Shown one piece after another: positions 41,894 through 51,274 of a stretch of DNA of 64,000 nt. Location of the stretch: positions 60,922 to 124,921 of the forward strand of contig JBKCNS010000001.1 of the NCBI GenBank assembly GCA_046297095.1, in the 5' to 3' direction. The DNA comes from JBBATK01 sp046297095 (lineage in GTDB: Bacteria > Bacteroidota > Ignavibacteria > Kapaibacteriales > NICIL-2). The translations under genes and the position numbers were made by a program. How positions within the stretch are numbered: position 1 is the first letter of the stretch; every line of letters begins with the position of its first letter. The notes under the pieces are model-generated. The model was not told the DNA's origin and did not search any database. It saw nothing but the letters and a program-made list of their open reading frames with translations.

Positions 41894-43129
41894 TTACCGC
41901 ACTACAGGAATGCGGGTGGTGAGTGTGGAGCTGTCGGTGCGTAGGTGCACGGCGTAGATGCCGGTGGGCCACGAAGAAACCGGGAGGAGGATGGTGCCTG
42001 ATGCAGGATTGTGCTCCTCGTGCATCAATAGACCGCCGGAAGAATATACGCGCAGCGCTGTGGCGCGCGCGGTAGATGGAATATGCAGAGAAACGAGATC
42101 TGATGCGGGTTGTGGGGTAGCTGTGAATTCACCGCCGATGTTTTCGCTTTGGTCTTCCACAGATGTAACGCTATTGGCTGTGCGCACAAAGATGGCGGGA
42201 TACGAACGCACTTTCGCAGCGTAAGAAGTGACTCCTGAGTTCTGGAAATCCACAAACCACGCGTTGGCGGTTTGTTTGAATTGTGCGGTGGAAGTCCAGT
42301 AACGCAGTGACTGCATAGCAGAGAATGCCGCGCTCACTGCCGGTGCGTTACGCGTGATATCTACCAGCGAACCCAGCTCTTTGAGATTCGGCAAACGCCA
42401 GTCGTCATGTCCGCCCAGCACAGACTCTTCTGCTCGCGTGAGCGCTGTTTCCCAGGGCACGCTATCGCGCGAAGGAGTATTCTGCCACATTAAACCCGTC
42501 ACGTTGTCCGTAATGGTGCCGTCGCCATTGTCCGTAAAATGCTCCACACTTTGTGCGGCCGACACCGTTTTGACAAGACGTGCGTGGTACTTTTTGGTGC
42601 CGCCAGCACTTATCGTTTCCGTCTTGAGGTGAGGCCCCATCCCACCGCCGGAATTTGTTACCCATACTCTGGTGGTGTTACTTGGTTGCTCCTGGGATGT
42701 CCACCAATACTCGGCTTTGGTATTAGCAAAGTAGGCGGTGTCAAGCGCAGGATTATTGCGGTCCATACTGACAATGCTCAAGGCCTCGAGCAGTGTAGGC
42801 AGGCGCCAACCTTTTTCGCCATTGATAGTAACTGTGTCCGCATACTTCTTGGCCGCGTCAAAAGTCATTTCGCCACCATCCACGCGCTGCCATAGCAATC
42901 CTGTTACATTGTCTTTTACAACCGATGCCGAGAGATTTGTGTACGATGGATCGTTGATTTGATAATCGCTATCCTCGCCCTTCACATTTGTGTAACTGAT
43001 GTTCTGTCCGGTGTCCGGCCACTTGAGGATGGTCTTGTCGATCTGTTGCGCAAAGGCCTGCTCTGCCATAAAAACATAAATAAAAGCAATGGTGCATACT
43101 GCAGTGATGCAACGAGCAAACATCATCAT
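41894..43129 (-). CDS. DUF1566 protein with T9SS tail
   Basis: 412 residues from ATG 43129 (MMMFARCITA); the ORF extends upstream to 43222 without support. The signal peptide ends near AFAQQ. The middle has two DUF1566 (Lcl C-terminal) units: DNVTGLLWQRVDGGEMTFDA and GWRLPTLLEAL, then DNVTGLMWQNTPSRD and DWRLPNLKELGSLVDI. The C-terminal 75 residues form a T9SS type A sorting domain (VSLHIPSTARATALRVYSSG, in part; WPTGIYAVHLRT). The protein should be secreted and surface attached. DUF1566 modules are found in bacterial surface proteins; binding target unknown. Confidence 0.9.
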   Translation of the reverse strand: MMMFARCITAVCTIAFIYVFMAEQAFAQQIDKTILKWPDTGQNISYTNVKGEDSDYQINDPSYTNLSASVVKDNVTGLLWQRVDGGEMTFDAAKKYADTVTINGEKGWRLPTLLEALSIVSMDRNNPALDTAYFANTKAEYWWTSQEQPSNTTRVWVTNSGGGMGPHLKTETISAGGTKKYHARLVKTVSAAQSVEHFTDNGDGTITDNVTGLMWQNTPSRDSVPWETALTRAEESVLGGHDDWRLPNLKELGSLVDITRNAPAVSAAFSAMQSLRYWTSTAQFKQTANAWFVDFQNSGVTSYAAKVRSYPAIFVRTANSVTSVEDQSENIGGEFTATPQPASDLVSLHIPSTARATALRVYSSGGLLMHEEHNPASGTILLPVSSWPTGIYAVHLRTDSSTLTTRIPVVR

Positions 43130-43239
43130 GGATAAGAGAGCTAAAGGTTGATTCACTTTATTGATTATTATAAATGCTTGGAGCGCTAAAGAAATAATAT
43201 CGATTACATACGGATTGCTCACGCAAGAGCTACACCTTT

Positions 43240-45012
43240 TTACTCAATTATTATCTTCTCCAAACAAACACCACGAGCGGTGGATAGTACAAGCGTGTAG
43301 GCACCTGCCGCCATTCCGCTTGTGGAGTAGTATTCATCGGGTGTAGTAGATGAAAGAACCCGCTTGCCCTGTGCATTAACAAGCATCAGCGAATACACAT
43401 CTTGCGCCGTCATACCTTCCGGCAAACGCAGACGGAATGAGCCATGCACAGGATTCGGCAGTACCATGGGACGGCGCAGAGGAAGCACTTCTTCGTCCAC
43501 GGCGGAAGCAATTACGCAGGGTGTAGTTCCTTTGTAGGTGTTTGTTGTGGCAGTGTTATCCGGATTGATAAACTTAAAGGTAAAAGATCCGGTATTAGTC
43601 CAACTATAATCGACTTTATACACTTGATTATTTAAGGTATAGCTGAGAATATATCCGTTCGGGCCATTCGCCGTGAAACCGGTAATTACCGCACCCTTTA
43701 AGGGCGTCAATGCCGGACGCACACCCTTTGCTGCTGCTTGCGGTATAAGTTGATGGGTGCTGTCTTCTGTTACCACTCCGTGGAAAGCTGCAATCATATA
43801 CGGAGCAGCAGCAGAACCATGATAGTGATAACCAATGGCAGGATCATCATGACCATGCTGTGCGTCTAAAGTGCGCAGTGCCGATCCGTCCGGCTCGCTG
43901 GTGCCATAAACAGGATAACCATCGAAGGCATAGGCAATAGGAAATCGTGCCGGCTGCTTGCCATAGAGGTGCATGGGTGCCGTGTGATAGTGATAATCAT
44001 CGGCGCGACCGCTGTGGCCGCCCCATTTATCTAATTGTCCGTCCAGAAATGCATCCACGCCCGTGTTGGTGTAGGGATTAAAAATGCTCACGCCGTTGAC
44101 GGCAATGGCCACCGCACCGCGCGAGAAATGATCGGGGTTTACGGGAATTGGATTCGCAGATACCACGGGGTTCAGCGGAATACTCCATGCATTGGCACCA
44201 AGGTAGCACTGCGGAATGGGCACCTGCTGCTGCCATGCAGTAATGCCGGTCATCATCTCGTGTTCGGGGATTCCGAGCGAGCCCACACGGAAATACGTGG
44301 CATCCCACGATGTGGTCACATGCTGCCGAAACGCCGCAAAGGCGGAGTCTATAGTTAAAGGGTTCGTGGCGGACTTCTTGATATACTCTTTGGTAAATCC
44401 GCCGGCCAGCAATAGCATGGCAAGGGAGCCCACAGCCACTACCATACGGCGGCGTTTGCTGAGAAATGCGTACAACACTGTGAGCAGCATCAAGGCAAGT
44501 ACCATTGAAAGGAAATACCGGGTAAGCAATTGTTCGTTGCCCGGGCTTAGGCGATTGGCCTTCAAAGATTGCAGAGATGATAAAGATGGTGCAGTTGTAG
44601 TATTCAGTGAATAGTCCGGAGCATAGGCCGTAGCATAGTCCGTAGCATAGGCCGCAACGTAGTCCGGAGCCATATTCAGATTGATACTGCGGGCTCTCTG
44701 CACATATGCGTCGGCAAGGGCACGATCGGCGGTGCTCAGCTTGCTGAGGTCAACGCGGCGCATGTGGCCGTGGTCATTTTCCAACACCGCCGTGTTTTCA
44801 TGTACGGTCATCAAGGTGCCCGTAAAACGGGAGCCGTCCGTGAGCTTCCAAACTCTTCCCTGCGTGTGGCCATAGTGACCTTCATGGGCGTGCACCTGCA
44901 CGGAAGCCATTACAAAGACTAGCACACTCAATGTGAAAGAGGCGATGGCTGCTAGCGTTCGGGTAGAGGCGGTGGTATTCATGATTGCTATGCTTTGGTT
45001 GGTGTTCTTCAT
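43240..45012 (-). CDS. YHYH-domain protein with SHD1-like N-domain and T9SS tail
   Basis: 590 residues. A signal-like segment (LAAIASFTLSVLVFVMASV, in part) precedes HEGHYGHTQGRVWKLTDG and a short domain resembling SHD1 (VENHAVLENDHGH type: FTGTLMTVHENTAVLEND). A low-complexity stretch (APDYVAAYATDYATAYAPDY) encoded by five 12-bp repeats follows at 44609-44668, then a membrane-like helix, and the YHYH domain (DDYHYHTAPMHLYG ... IGYHYHGSAAAPYM). The C-terminus is a T9SS tail (VLPNPVHGSFRLRLPEG). Its likely location is the surface or outer membrane. Role unknown; YHYH proteins are often near DUF1501 and DUF1800 genes, as here. Confidence 0.88.
   Translation of the reverse strand: MKNTNQSIAIMNTTASTRTLAAIASFTLSVLVFVMASVQVHAHEGHYGHTQGRVWKLTDGSRFTGTLMTVHENTAVLENDHGHMRRVDLSKLSTADRALADAYVQRARSINLNMAPDYVAAYATDYATAYAPDYSLNTTTAPSLSSLQSLKANRLSPGNEQLLTRYFLSMVLALMLLTVLYAFLSKRRRMVVAVGSLAMLLLAGGFTKEYIKKSATNPLTIDSAFAAFRQHVTTSWDATYFRVGSLGIPEHEMMTGITAWQQQVPIPQCYLGANAWSIPLNPVVSANPIPVNPDHFSRGAVAIAVNGVSIFNPYTNTGVDAFLDGQLDKWGGHSGRADDYHYHTAPMHLYGKQPARFPIAYAFDGYPVYGTSEPDGSALRTLDAQHGHDDPAIGYHYHGSAAAPYMIAAFHGVVTEDSTHQLIPQAAAKGVRPALTPLKGAVITGFTANGPNGYILSYTLNNQVYKVDYSWTNTGSFTFKFINPDNTATTNTYKGTTPCVIASAVDEEVLPLRRPMVLPNPVHGSFRLRLPEGMTAQDVYSLMLVNAQGKRVLSSTTPDEYYSTSGMAAGAYTLVLSTARGVCLEKIIIE
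44609..44668. repeat. In-frame 12-bp tandem repeat
   Basis: Five 12-bp units (GAATAGTCCGGA, GCATAGGCCGTA, GCATAGTCCGTA, GCATAGGCCGCA, ACGTAGTCCGGA) inside the YHYH gene. They encode the Tyr/Ala/Asp-rich stretch and keep the frame. Confidence 0.85.
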
Positions 45013-45330
45013 GGTAGTTCTGTCGAGAAACGACGCGAGTGGTGATGAAAATCTTAAGAAAGTTGTCGTGATGCGTTCGTGGTGCGTATGTAATACATGC
45101 GTAACAGATGCTTTGACGCCGTTTTGATAGATTTTCCTTCGAAAAGGTTTAATGGAGCGTTATATCTTTTTTGCAGCGCTAAAGCGGCGCGTGGCGCCAT
45201 GGGGAAGCAAGTTGAAGTTCCCGAGGCGGGATTCATATGAAGGTGTGTGGAGGGACCTAGGGGCTTGGAGCGAACTACAAGTTGCCACGAATACAATGAC
45301 TTCAAAGTAGCGGGCGGCTGTGCGCTGTTT
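45013..45330. other. Intergenic spacer, 318 bp
   Basis: Separates the YHYH gene from the T9SS gene at 45331-46593. I see no terminator or repeat. A 105-codon frame (45054-45371) overlaps it but has no supporting features. Confidence 0.4.
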
Positions 45331-46593
45331 TTACTGCACAACCACGGTGCACATGCTACGGTTGGTACCACTGCGAAGATCTATGATGTACACACCCGCA
45401 GGAAGGGATGCCGGTACTGTTACAGGAAGGTGCGCCGCCAACGACACATCCCGTGCGTCTACCACCACGTTGCCCGTCAATGATATCACTTGCAACGATG
45501 CACGTTCTATAGTGACCGATGATGTAAGCTGTATGGTCCGGTCTGCGTGCATGGCCCGTACCGATTGTTCATCGCCTCGCAGATCATTCTCTTGCCCCAC
45601 GCCCGAGGTACTTCCCACGGTGGTGCGCAAGCACACAAGATTATCCAGGATAAGATTAGAGGACCATATAAAGCGGGAGTTGTTCCACACCGACTGCACA
45701 TTCGTATAGGCCGGAAAATTCACGCCCACAGTTTGCGCTGTGTACTCCGTTGCCGACGGCCACATGGAATCATCGAAGGATGGAAGCAGCCAGGATGCAG
45801 GCAAAGGATAATGCACGCCATAGCAAGAGTCTGCGCAGGTAGGTTTCACCGATGCACTCGCCGTGGAACGGGTGCCGTCGGGTAAGACATTTACCACAGC
45901 ACTGTTCTCCAGAGGCGCGATGTAGAATGTTTGGGCTTTCCATGATTTGCTTGTCACCGTGCCATCGCTGAAGGCCGCTATAAAGCCGCCGTCGCCGGGA
46001 TGATACAGATTACCATTATTATTCTCGGTGCCTAATCCCATGTTCTCTTCCCAATCCACCAACTTCACCGCCACAGTGTACGGACGGCTCACTTTGAATT
46101 TCACAACACTAGAATTAAATGGCGTGTAGGGCACAGGGTCCACCCCCACAAGCACTCCGTTGATATAAAGCTCGTAATAATTATCTCCCAGCATATAGGC
46201 AGTGATTACCTCTCCACTACTATCAATCACCACAACGGGCAGTGCATCAAGATTTACCGCCGCAATATTTGCCGGCATTACTCCCGAGCATTGATTGTAC
46301 AAGTCCGGCAGACGCCGCCCACCTATGAACTCTGTCTGCGCCGGTACGGTCCATTCCGTGCCATCGCTTGCCTTGATGCTACCCAGCGCCGTAACACGCG
46401 ATCCTGCGCATCCGGGATAAAGATTGGTGGCTGTGGTAGTGGCCCGGCTCCGTGTTACCGACGGAGTATCGCAACGCAGCGAGGCCGGATTGCCCAGCAC
46501 GGCAACGATCAGGAGAATGGCCGTAGATAGTGGCGCAAGCGAAGCATGCGCGAATGCGCGTAGTGACCCGGTATTGCTCATCCTCTTTATCAT
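45331..46593 (-). CDS. Secreted T9SS protein, DUF1501 neighbourhood
   Basis: 420 residues. It has a long signal region (about residues 8-42), then a beta-sandwich-like body with ELYINGVLVGVDPVPYTPFN (20 residues shown) and FKVSRPYTVAVKLVDWEENMG, resembling PA14/galactose-binding-type folds. The last 90 residues are a T9SS sorting domain (LQVISLTGNVVVDARDVSLA, in part; LPAGVYIIDLRSG). No enzyme motif is apparent. It probably functions at the surface as a binding or structural protein. It lies 82 bp after the DUF1501 gene, same direction. Confidence 0.78.
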   Translation of the reverse strand: MIKRMSNTGSLRAFAHASLAPLSTAILLIVAVLGNPASLRCDTPSVTRSRATTTATNLYPGCAGSRVTALGSIKASDGTEWTVPAQTEFIGGRRLPDLYNQCSGVMPANIAAVNLDALPVVVIDSSGEVITAYMLGDNYYELYINGVLVGVDPVPYTPFNSSVVKFKVSRPYTVAVKLVDWEENMGLGTENNNGNLYHPGDGGFIAAFSDGTVTSKSWKAQTFYIAPLENSAVVNVLPDGTRSTASASVKPTCADSCYGVHYPLPASWLLPSFDDSMWPSATEYTAQTVGVNFPAYTNVQSVWNNSRFIWSSNLILDNLVCLRTTVGSTSGVGQENDLRGDEQSVRAMHADRTIQLTSSVTIERASLQVISLTGNVVVDARDVSLAAHLPVTVPASLPAGVYIIDLRSGTNRSMCTVVVQ

Positions 46594-46675
46594 CTCTCCT
46601 GTTACCTATTTTTCAAAAAAATCCGAGCTGCTCTGTACCCGATATCCGTATTGCTTCTTACCCGATACAAATATT

Positions 46676-48247
46676 CTACACCACAATCATGGTGCACACG
46701 TTGCGATGTTGAAGGGCACGCAGTTCAATAAAGTAGGTGCCCGCCGGCAGTGATTCCCGCGATAGCTCAATTGACTGCACACCCGCATCATACCAAGTGT
46801 TCGCCACCTCGCGGCACACGCGGCCATCAAGATCCAGTATGCGTATGCTTAGGTCTGCACTCTGCGGAAGGGTAAACTGTAAGCGGGCCGCATTCACTAC
46901 GGGATGAGGCGAAACGCTACAGGCAAACGAAAACGGAACGTCGCTTTCCACCGAGGTGGAGGATTGTTTAATAATCGGAACTTGCGTGAAGTCTCGCAGC
47001 ATTGTGGTTTGAAGCTCCGCGCCCGACACGCCAAACCATTGCGCGAGCACCGACGCATAAACCTGACGAAAGTCGTGCTGCATGGTCAGATTGCCGCCAC
47101 TGTCCAAAGAACTAAGATTAGGATTATTGCCAATAATCACCGGATTTACCTGCGTACCTACCACAAGCATAGGAGCGGCGGTACCGTGATCGGTACCGGA
47201 ACTTGCGTTCGATTGCACGCGGCGTCCGAACTCGGAGAATGACATGGTCAGCACGCGATCGCGCGCGCCCAGTAATGCCAGGTCGTCATAAAACGCTTTA
47301 ATAGCAGTGGATAATCTGCCCAGCAGGGTAGCGTGAGCACCCGTGGTTTTGTCGGCAGTATCAACCTGCGCGGCATGGGTATCAAAGCCACCAAGAGTGA
47401 CCATGTACACGCGGGTTTGCAAGCCACCGGCCACAAGTCGGGCCACAATTTTTAATTGATCGGCCAGAGAATTTCCTGTGGGATAGGTAGCCTTGTTGGG
47501 AGCTTTATCCGCAGCTTTTTTAATTGAGGCAGAATACACTTGAGATTCAGCTTCGATTTGCCGCAAGTAGCGGAGCTCGTTACCGGGACGTGTATTCGGC
47601 GGATCGGCAAAGGGCCCCTTGCCGGTGCCGTTCACCAGGTTGTAAAAGGTGGTGGGATCGTTGATGGCTAGGCCCATGCTCTGCGCCGGACCCTGCAACG
47701 CAAGCGACATCACGGCACCAATTTGTATAGCAGGCGGATCCGGCATGGTAGCGTTGGGATACCCTTCAGGGTAATTAGGGTATTCGGTGCTTAGATAGCG
47801 GCCCATCCATCCCGTGTTCAGGTACTGATTGTAATCCACCGCACTCATCCAAATATCGGTGGAGCGGAAGTGCGATTGATTGGGATTGGGATAGGTAACG
47901 CCCTGCACGATGTTCATCATGCCATCGTTGTACAAGCCATGAAGTTCCTTCATTGCAGGGTGAATACCCGTGGCATTGTTCAGCTTTAGCACTTTGCTCT
48001 CCGGCAACGCTATTTGCGGACGCGCCGCGGCGTACACAGAGAATTGATCTAAGGGAACTATGGTGTTGATGCCATCGTTACCGCCTTGCAGTTGAATAAG
48101 CACCAACACGCGATCGGTAGCAGCGGCCATCCGCGCAATGCTATCGCCTATGGGCGAGCGGGCAAGTGCACGTACGGGAAAGCCCGAGAGCAGGAATGGT
48201 GCGGCCAGCGCGGGAGTTGTGGCTTTGAGAAAATCTCTGCGTTTCAT
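46676..48247 (-). CDS. DUF1501 protein with Tat signal and T9SS tail
   Basis: 523 residues. The N-terminus has a twin-arginine signal (MKRRDFLKATTPALAAPFLL, in part). The body matches DUF1501, an alkaline-phosphatase-like fold protein: LIQLQGGNDGINTIVPLDQF, then GGFDTHAAQVDTAD and FSEFGRRVQSNASSGTDHGT, with the metal-type Asp/His residues. The C-terminus carries a T9SS tail (LSIRILDLDGRVCREVANTW, in part; LPAGTYFIELRA). Tat export followed by T9SS surface secretion implies the domain folds, perhaps with metal, before crossing the inner membrane. It is 23 bp after the DUF1800 gene. Substrate unknown. Confidence 0.92.
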   Translation of the reverse strand: MKRRDFLKATTPALAAPFLLSGFPVRALARSPIGDSIARMAAATDRVLVLIQLQGGNDGINTIVPLDQFSVYAAARPQIALPESKVLKLNNATGIHPAMKELHGLYNDGMMNIVQGVTYPNPNQSHFRSTDIWMSAVDYNQYLNTGWMGRYLSTEYPNYPEGYPNATMPDPPAIQIGAVMSLALQGPAQSMGLAINDPTTFYNLVNGTGKGPFADPPNTRPGNELRYLRQIEAESQVYSASIKKAADKAPNKATYPTGNSLADQLKIVARLVAGGLQTRVYMVTLGGFDTHAAQVDTADKTTGAHATLLGRLSTAIKAFYDDLALLGARDRVLTMSFSEFGRRVQSNASSGTDHGTAAPMLVVGTQVNPVIIGNNPNLSSLDSGGNLTMQHDFRQVYASVLAQWFGVSGAELQTTMLRDFTQVPIIKQSSTSVESDVPFSFACSVSPHPVVNAARLQFTLPQSADLSIRILDLDGRVCREVANTWYDAGVQSIELSRESLPAGTYFIELRALQHRNVCTMIVV

Positions 48248-48270
48248 AATGGTTCTCCGTGCAAGGAATG

Positions 48271-49848
48271 TTATTGTAATTGAAACTCGCCCATACGAAA
48301 CATGTAGCGGAAAAGAGCTTTCAAGCGGTCTTCAGCAGCTTTTCTCTTGATGGTATTGGTGGGAGCCGCCAGGTAGTCGGACCAGATTTTCGTCCACTCA
48401 TACACTTGCGTTCCGGCCATCAAAACCTGCTCACTGAGATAGGTAATTTCTTCGTCGGTGATGTTGTATGCCTGCATCAGCACTGCGCCAACATCTCGCA
48501 CTAGTGCTTTGGGATCGCCTGCATCGGTACAATAGGTTGTTACAAATGCAACGGTATCAAATAATAGGTTGGCGGGCACGCGAGGAGCGGCGCCATAAAT
48601 AATGGTATCGGTATATCCGTAGCGATTAGGCAACGTAACGCTATTGATCCACTGCTTGTAGAAGTCCGGCGATTGGTAGTACGCAGGCCATCCTGCCACC
48701 GACGGCGGATCCATGAGGTTCTGTTGCAGGGTAGCCATTTGCGTCGCCACGGCACCGATCACCTGATACCGCTGCATGGGGTCCGACGGAAAATCCCCCG
48801 CATACAGGTTGCAAAGTCCCGCATAGAAATCCACAGGACTCTTCAGCATGGCGCCGATGTTGCGATCGTCGAAGAACTCGTTGCTGGAGAGCAGGGTGCG
48901 GAGCACCGGCTTTATATCGTAATTACCGTCCTTGAACTGTTTGGCCAGAGGAATGATGACATCGCGCTCCGTGGCATCGTCGATGGCATAAAACACAAAC
49001 CAGCGATAGAGCTTACGAACCATATGGCGGGCGGTTTCATCTTGAGCTAAAATCATAGTAATTACATCATCAAGCTCGCGGCGAGCACCGGCCTCGTCTC
49101 TAGCGCCGGTGATGGTTGTCTTGCCATAACAGGTGCTGAATGTTTTATTTGTGGTGTCGTGAAGTAATGCAGAAAAGGTAGATTTCGACGGATCGCCCAA
49201 GCGGAACGCGCGCCAGCCGGTAAGAACGCGCGCGGCGGCTTTTACATCGTCTTCGGTATAATTGGTATAATCGCCCGGAGCCCTCTCTAAACCTTTGCCA
49301 ATGGTAAATAATTCTTGTAATTCACGAGCATAATTTTCGTTGGGTTTGGCAGCGGTATTGGTATCGCCATTAAGGTAGCGCAGCATGGCGGGGTCCAGAG
49401 TGACATCCCGCACAAAGGTTTTGAAATTGCCCATGGCATTTCGGCGCAGCAAGGCGTTGTGCGCATACTGCATGCGCGAGTCAAGAAATGCATCGGCTTC
49501 GGTGGCGAAGTGATTATGCCAGAACAGCGTCAGTTTCTCGATGACGGAGATGCTCGAAGGTTGGAGCATCTGCGTGAGCCACCATACTTTGACAAGCGGA
49601 CGGAACTTGAAGTCCTCAGAATGCAGCGTCGTCATATTGTAGGTCCACGTGCCTTGGGTGGACAAACCCGGATCTACCGGCGGCGGCGGGGCCGGCTTAT
49701 CGGCCAGCAATTCGTCGATCACCTGCGCTAAGGGCTTGGCGGCAAGATCGCGCGCAATACTCGGGCGCGTGCAAAAGGTGGTACGCCGCATCAAGTGCGC
49801 CGCACGGCGCTCGTCCCAGGGTCCGGTGTACCTATCCAGTGCTCCCAT
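48271..49848 (-). CDS. DUF1800 protein
   Basis: 525 residues, helical, matching DUF1800: MGALDRYTGPWDERRAAHLM (shown in part), LMRRTTFCTRPS, LFWHNHFATEAD, NENYARELQELFTIGKG, DVKAAARVLTGW and PPSVAGWPAYYQSPDF. It has no obvious signal peptide, which is usual for many family members. DUF1800 and DUF1501 genes are a very common pair, transcribed together, and probably make one complex or pathway; the reaction is unknown. It is the first gene of a long minus-strand set of secreted proteins. Confidence 0.93.
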   Translation of the reverse strand: MGALDRYTGPWDERRAAHLMRRTTFCTRPSIARDLAAKPLAQVIDELLADKPAPPPPVDPGLSTQGTWTYNMTTLHSEDFKFRPLVKVWWLTQMLQPSSISVIEKLTLFWHNHFATEADAFLDSRMQYAHNALLRRNAMGNFKTFVRDVTLDPAMLRYLNGDTNTAAKPNENYARELQELFTIGKGLERAPGDYTNYTEDDVKAAARVLTGWRAFRLGDPSKSTFSALLHDTTNKTFSTCYGKTTITGARDEAGARRELDDVITMILAQDETARHMVRKLYRWFVFYAIDDATERDVIIPLAKQFKDGNYDIKPVLRTLLSSNEFFDDRNIGAMLKSPVDFYAGLCNLYAGDFPSDPMQRYQVIGAVATQMATLQQNLMDPPSVAGWPAYYQSPDFYKQWINSVTLPNRYGYTDTIIYGAAPRVPANLLFDTVAFVTTYCTDAGDPKALVRDVGAVLMQAYNITDEEITYLSEQVLMAGTQVYEWTKIWSDYLAAPTNTIKRKAAEDRLKALFRYMFRMGEFQLQ

Positions 49849-50206
49849 ATCACCTCCGTTGAAAGTTCATGTCAAAATCTCAACAACTCGCATCAATATC
49901 ACGTCTGTAGCATGCCATTCTCACCGAAATCGCCTCCCGCTACCGTTTCTCTATGGCGTTCAGATGCTCGTGCTTGGATGCATGCGTTGGTCTTGAGGTA
50001 GACCGTTATCGGCGCGATGCGGTTTAACAGTTGTTCTGAAAACAGCTACGGAAAATGTCCGCTGAAAACAGCACCTGAAAATAGCCCTTTTCTCAAGGAT
50101 GCAGCGTGAAGTTATGATCATGCAGAAAGGAGTGAGTGGGAGTGGGTAGGACAAGTTCGGCAAATCCGCTGCACGTATCCACGAATGCCATTGTGCGGTT
50201 TATCCA
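49849..50206. repeat. Intergenic region with 13-bp repeats
   Basis: Between the DUF1800 gene and the IS remnant. At 50043-50081 are three 13-bp units (CAGCTACGGAAAA, TGTCCGCTGAAAA, CAGCACCTGAAAA), with similar CTGAAAA-containing sequence just before. The rest of the 358 bp has no gene I can support. Confidence 0.65.
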
Positions 50207-50701
50207 TTGAGCAGCCAACTTGACATATTTTCTTTGCCTCTTCCCCTAACAGTGTGGAAACACAGGTATTACAAAGGATGTCATAGTATCGCGGTATGTA
50301 GGATACTGAATTTTTTTGCCAAACTGCTGAAGATCCGTAAACCGTGGTTTGTATCAGATGTAGTAGTTGATGAGGAACGCGACGTCGTCTCGTTTATAGC
50401 AGATGTATTCGCAGAGAAGTTGCCGTGTCCGAAGTGCGGCAAACGGTGCTCGCGCTATGATACAAGGATGTCACGATGGAGGCATCTTGATACAATGGAG
50501 TACGGGACCATGATACAGTGTGAGGTTCCACGAATACGGTGTAGCGAGCATGGAGTATTGAAAGTAAGAGTGCCGTGGGCCGAGCCCTTGTCTCGCTACA
50601 CAGTAGCCTTTGAGAACTATATCATAGAAAAACACTTTCGAAGTGCGATACCTTGTACACAAAAAGGACTCTATTTCCCAATTCTGTGTACGGTGAATTG
50701 A
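50207..50701 (+). pseudogene. Truncated ISL3-family transposase
   Basis: A 164-codon frame. Residues about 48-138 match the N-terminal zinc and HTH region of ISL3 transposases: FAEKLPCPKCGKRCSRYDTR, then WRHLDTMEYGTM and EVPRIRCSEHGVLKVRVPWA, ending at VAFE. The conserved sequence then stops, and the remainder is encoded by the 87-bp direct repeat (50632-50718), not by transposase. The catalytic part is absent, so it cannot transpose. It marks the left edge of the accessory island. Confidence 0.85.
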
Positions 50702-50967
50702 GGTTTCTGCATCATTCAACGGTGGGCTCGACATGTACAAAGATTAAAATTCGCTGACAACCTATCTCGCGTTGCAGATCGTGCATGCTCATGCCCCACG
50801 GTGTCTATGCCTTTGGCGAGTATTTCTCACATCGGTAGCAGGAAACTCTTCCGTGTATTCTCGGTTAGGGTGGAGCTAGTCACATGATGATGAGTTTGTT
50901 TATGTGAATCCTCCTATATCGGCTATTGCCTTTAATTGAGGAAAACACTACAGGTAGTATCGTGGTA
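50632..50967. repeat. Island-bounding direct repeat, left copy
   Basis: Two blocks. Block 1 (50632-50718, 87 bp) matches 58463-58549 with 2 mismatches. Block 2 (50718-50967, 250 bp) matches 58719-58968 with about 6 mismatches. In the right copy the two blocks are separated by 169 bp; here they abut, as if that segment was deleted. Block 1 has small inverted repeats (CACTT/AAGTG and GTACAC/GTGTAC). Confidence 0.93.
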
Positions 50968-51274
50968 TCGACGTGATTTGGATGGGTCACGGTTTGTTCG
51001 GTTTTCATCACGCCTGGTCTGTCGTTTCTCATTTATGGAATATGACAATGTCACATGATTGATTACAACAAGTTCCTGGGCTCGGGACGTCGTGCGCGCG
51101 GCGCCATCCTTAGAGTCCAATAGCAAGACTTCTTCTGTGCATTTGCTGAAAGAGGACAACTCTTCGTATCTCCTCTATATTGTGGACTTGATCTCTTTTG
51201 CGCGGGTTGGTTGCCGGAGCACAGAGCTCTCTTGTCCATTTCTCTGCGCTCAAGTATATATCGATTTCTGCGTG
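50968..51274. other. AT-rich stretch next to the TPR-LuxR gene
   Basis: 307 bp downstream of the left direct repeat and 3' of the minus-strand TPR-LuxR gene. No gene is supported; frames here contain short peptides with no family resemblance. It is probably the degenerate end of the mobile element. Confidence 0.4.

Noticed and set aside
45054..45371. 105-codon minus-strand ORF
   Set aside because: No domain, no signal and partial overlap with the T9SS gene.
49960..50163. 67-codon minus-strand ORF
   Set aside because: Mostly made of the 13-bp repeats; no protein-like features.
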